Shown piece after piece: positions 7,932 through 9,243 of a DNA stretch of 9,243 nt. Position numbers and translations under genes: made by a program. The notes under the pieces were generated by a model. The model was not told the DNA's origin and ran no database searches. It worked only from the letters and a program-made list of their open reading frames with translations. Within the stretch, counting starts at the first letter, position 1. The number at the start of each line of letters is the position of its first letter. Source of the DNA: JBOGEB01 sp050743125 (GTDB taxonomy: Bacteria; Actinomycetota; Nitriliruptoria; Euzebyales; Egibacteraceae). The stretch spans positions 1 to 9,243 of the forward strand of contig JBOGEB010000171.1 in assembly GCA_050743125.1 (NCBI GenBank), in the 5' to 3' direction.

Positions 7932-9161
7932 CTAAGAACGGCCCTTCGTGAGGTCGACCTGGAGGAGGTGGATGTCGCCGCGGAGATCTCCGAGGGAACG
8001 GAACGCACTCACGAACACGCGCCGTCCGCCGTCCGCGGCGAGCGCGGTGTGCTGCTCGACTGCGTAGACGTTGCCAGGAAACGTGAAGACGTCGATGGCG
8101 TCGGACCACGGACCGACCGGGCTTGGGGCGACGCGCATCGAGATGTTCGGCTTGACGCCGTAGCTCGTGAAGGAGACGTAGGCGCCGAGGTAGGCGTTGT
8201 ACGCGACGGAGAACCCGGACGCAGCTCCAGGGACGCTCGCCACCGCGCGGGTCAGGTCGGGGGTCCAGGACGAGCCGTCCCAGAAGGTGTAGCTCGCACG
8301 CCTCGTCGCCTGGCCGACCGGCGCACGGCCTACCTGACAGACGGGGCTCTTGGTGCACGAGTAGAGGTAGAGGAACCCATGATCGACGAGCGCCCCGTGG
8401 AAGAAATCTGGCTCTGGGGGCGCGAAGAGGAGATCGGGTAACCGCGTCGCCGTCGTGCTCTCTTTGGTCACCTTGGCCGCCCCCATACCGAGGAACTCGA
8501 ACTCACCGTTCTTGATCTTCAGTTTGTCGAAGAAGACAAGGCCGGTGCCGTCGGGGAGAGTGACGCACCGACCTGGCCAGAGGCCGATGCGGTCGTTCCC
8601 CGTGTCCCCCGCCGCTTGGTTGTAGGCGATCTCATTGGCCGTAAAGGGAATGAACTGTGACGGGAAGCCGTTCGCGTCCAGTGGCTCGTTGAGGACTGTC
8701 GGGCTCGTGAGCTCCGCGACAGCCGCAGTGTTGGTTCGATAGCTCGCACCATCGGCCGCCTTCGTGAAGAAGAGCGTATCGCCAAAGGCATAGAGGAGTT
8801 TCCCTCCGAGCGTGCAAGAACTCGCCCCGTCGCGACCGAAGTTCGTCCCTTTCGGGTTAGCGATCACTCCCAAGTCCCGCACACCCGCAATCGTGGGGAG
8901 CCGGGCCATCGACGCCTCGCCCTTTTCGTTCACCGCGCGGTCGGCGCTCCCGTCGCCTCCGACCGTGTTTGGCGCATCGACGGACGCGCCGCCGCTACAC
9001 CCGCTCGCCACGACCGCACCAAGCAGGACCCACGCAAACGTCCGCGCCCCGCTCGTTCGCAGACCGCCGGCCCGTCCTCCGCCTGACCGCCTACTCGTGA
9101 GGACCCCGTGTGCCATAGGGCGTTGACCTGCAGACCGTTGGAATCGGAACCTTCGTACCAT
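7932..9161 (-). CDS. Lipoprotein, probable five-bladed beta-propeller (DUF4185 / glycoside-hydrolase-like)
   Basis: This 409-residue protein is probably exported and lipid-anchored. The N-terminus has a long Arg-rich n-region (1-41), a hydrophobic core (about 42-53) and a lipobox VASGC with the modifiable C55. A flexible Gly/Ser/Asp linker follows (about 56-85). From about 95 the sequence has the repetitive look of a five-bladed propeller of the DUF4185/GH type: VRDLGVIANPKG, NFGRDGASSCTLGGKLLYAFGDTL (107-130), WPGRCVTLPDGTGLVFF, HGALVDHGFLYLYS, then SPVGPWSDAIDVF (347-359). DUF4185 members include mycobacterial-type endo-D-arabinanases (GH183); activity here is inference. The ATG at 9161 is chosen because AGGAGG lies 8 bases upstream; the ATG at 9116 lacks one. 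Four cysteines follow the anchor (116, 199, 269, 275). Codon use seems less G/C-biased than its neighbours', hinting at acquisition. Confidence 0.8.
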   Translation of the reverse strand: MVRRFRFQRSAGQRPMAHGVLTSRRSGGGRAGGLRTSGARTFAWVLLGAVVASGCSGGASVDAPNTVGGDGSADRAVNEKGEASMARLPTIAGVRDLGVIANPKGTNFGRDGASSCTLGGKLLYAFGDTLFFTKAADGASYRTNTAAVAELTSPTVLNEPLDANGFPSQFIPFTANEIAYNQAAGDTGNDRIGLWPGRCVTLPDGTGLVFFDKLKIKNGEFEFLGMGAAKVTKESTTATRLPDLLFAPPEPDFFHGALVDHGFLYLYSCTKSPVCQVGRAPVGQATRRASYTFWDGSSWTPDLTRAVASVPGAASGFSVAYNAYLGAYVSFTSYGVKPNISMRVAPSPVGPWSDAIDVFTFPGNVYAVEQHTALAADGGRRVFVSAFRSLGDLRGDIHLLQVDLTKGRS

Positions 9162-9243
9162 GAGGTCGGCCTCCTGAAGTGGTGTCTTGAACGCGCTGCC
9201 CACGCCTTGCAACGCGCCATCGACGCCCGGCTGGAAGAGTGGC
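9108..9243 (+). other. Possible partial reading frame leaving the right edge
   Basis: From 9108 (GTG) to the window end one rightward frame stays open and, from about 9138, reads like protein: LESEPSYHEVGLLKWCLE followed by RAAHALQRAIDARLEEW. The helical, alanine/arginine-rich tail has plausible actinobacterial composition. Against it, the first part overlaps the lipoprotein start antisense, no ribosome binding site or firm start codon is visible, and the open stretch is only about 45 codons. I do not recognise a family. It may be the beginning of, or a remnant of, a gene outside the window, or chance. Confidence 0.2.
9170..9175 (-). promoter_or_regulatory. Ribosome binding site that sets the lipoprotein start
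   Basis: The minus strand reads AGGAGG, 8 bases before the ATG at 9161. This near-perfect Shine-Dalgarno favours 9161 over the longer in-frame start at 9212 and the shorter one at 9116, even though it gives an unusually long n-region to the signal peptide. Confidence 0.75.

Noticed and set aside
9062..9104. Tat (twin-arginine) signal in the lipoprotein
   Set aside because: SRRSGGG lacks the F/L-K consensus after the arginine pair and is about 17 residues from the hydrophobic core; a standard Sec/lipobox signal fits better.

Overview
The window is very GC-rich, and its genes use strongly G/C-biased third codon positions. With GTG starts, purine-rich ribosome binding sites and VapBC, Lon and PfkB proteins of actinobacterial character, it looks like chromosome of a high-GC actinomycete (Actinomycetota). 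The genus cannot be named from sequence alone. No rRNA, tRNA, CRISPR array, integrase or intact transposase is visible.

Layout, left to right. (1) At 18-81 there is a short decayed copy of the 3' end of a lon gene, with a frameshift and an early stop. (2) At 181-842 a VapBC-type toxin-antitoxin operon reads rightward: a ribbon-helix-helix antitoxin, 2 bases, then a PIN-domain RNase. (3) At 891-3233 a full-length lon protease gene reads leftward, converging on vapC, so vapBC lies between an intact lon 3' end and a degenerate copy of it. (4) The 327-base divergent control region 3234-3560 holds a good lon ribosome binding site, an 8-bp inverted repeat and a degenerate HAIR-like (HspR-type) palindrome. 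(5) At 3561-5747 a tightly coupled rightward operon encodes a six-helix membrane protein, an isochorismatase-family hydrolase broken by a one-base frameshift, and a PfkB-family kinase. Both junctions are 4-base ATGA overlaps. (6) At 5934-7748 there are two rightward genes: a 403-residue protein of no family I can name, and a PRiA4_ORF3-family protein (pRiA4b ORF-3-like). (7) At 7932-9161 a leftward lipoprotein gene probably encodes an exported five-bladed beta-propeller of the DUF4185 / glycoside hydrolase type. Its codon use looks somewhat less G/C-biased than its neighbours'. The last ~80 bases may hold the start of another reading frame that leaves the window.

How the genes may work together. 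Lon is the general cytosolic ATP-dependent protease and, in other bacteria, degrades labile antitoxins, so its position beside vapBC is suggestive but not proof of a link. The membrane protein, hydrolase and kinase are built as one translationally coupled unit and probably share a small-molecule pathway whose substrate I cannot identify. The 403-residue protein and the PRiA4_ORF3 protein form a second likely unit of unknown role.

I see no clearly new biological system here. The features most worth a second look are the lon 3'-end remnant flanking vapBC, the single frameshift inside an otherwise intact operon, and the unclassified 403-residue protein paired with PRiA4_ORF3.
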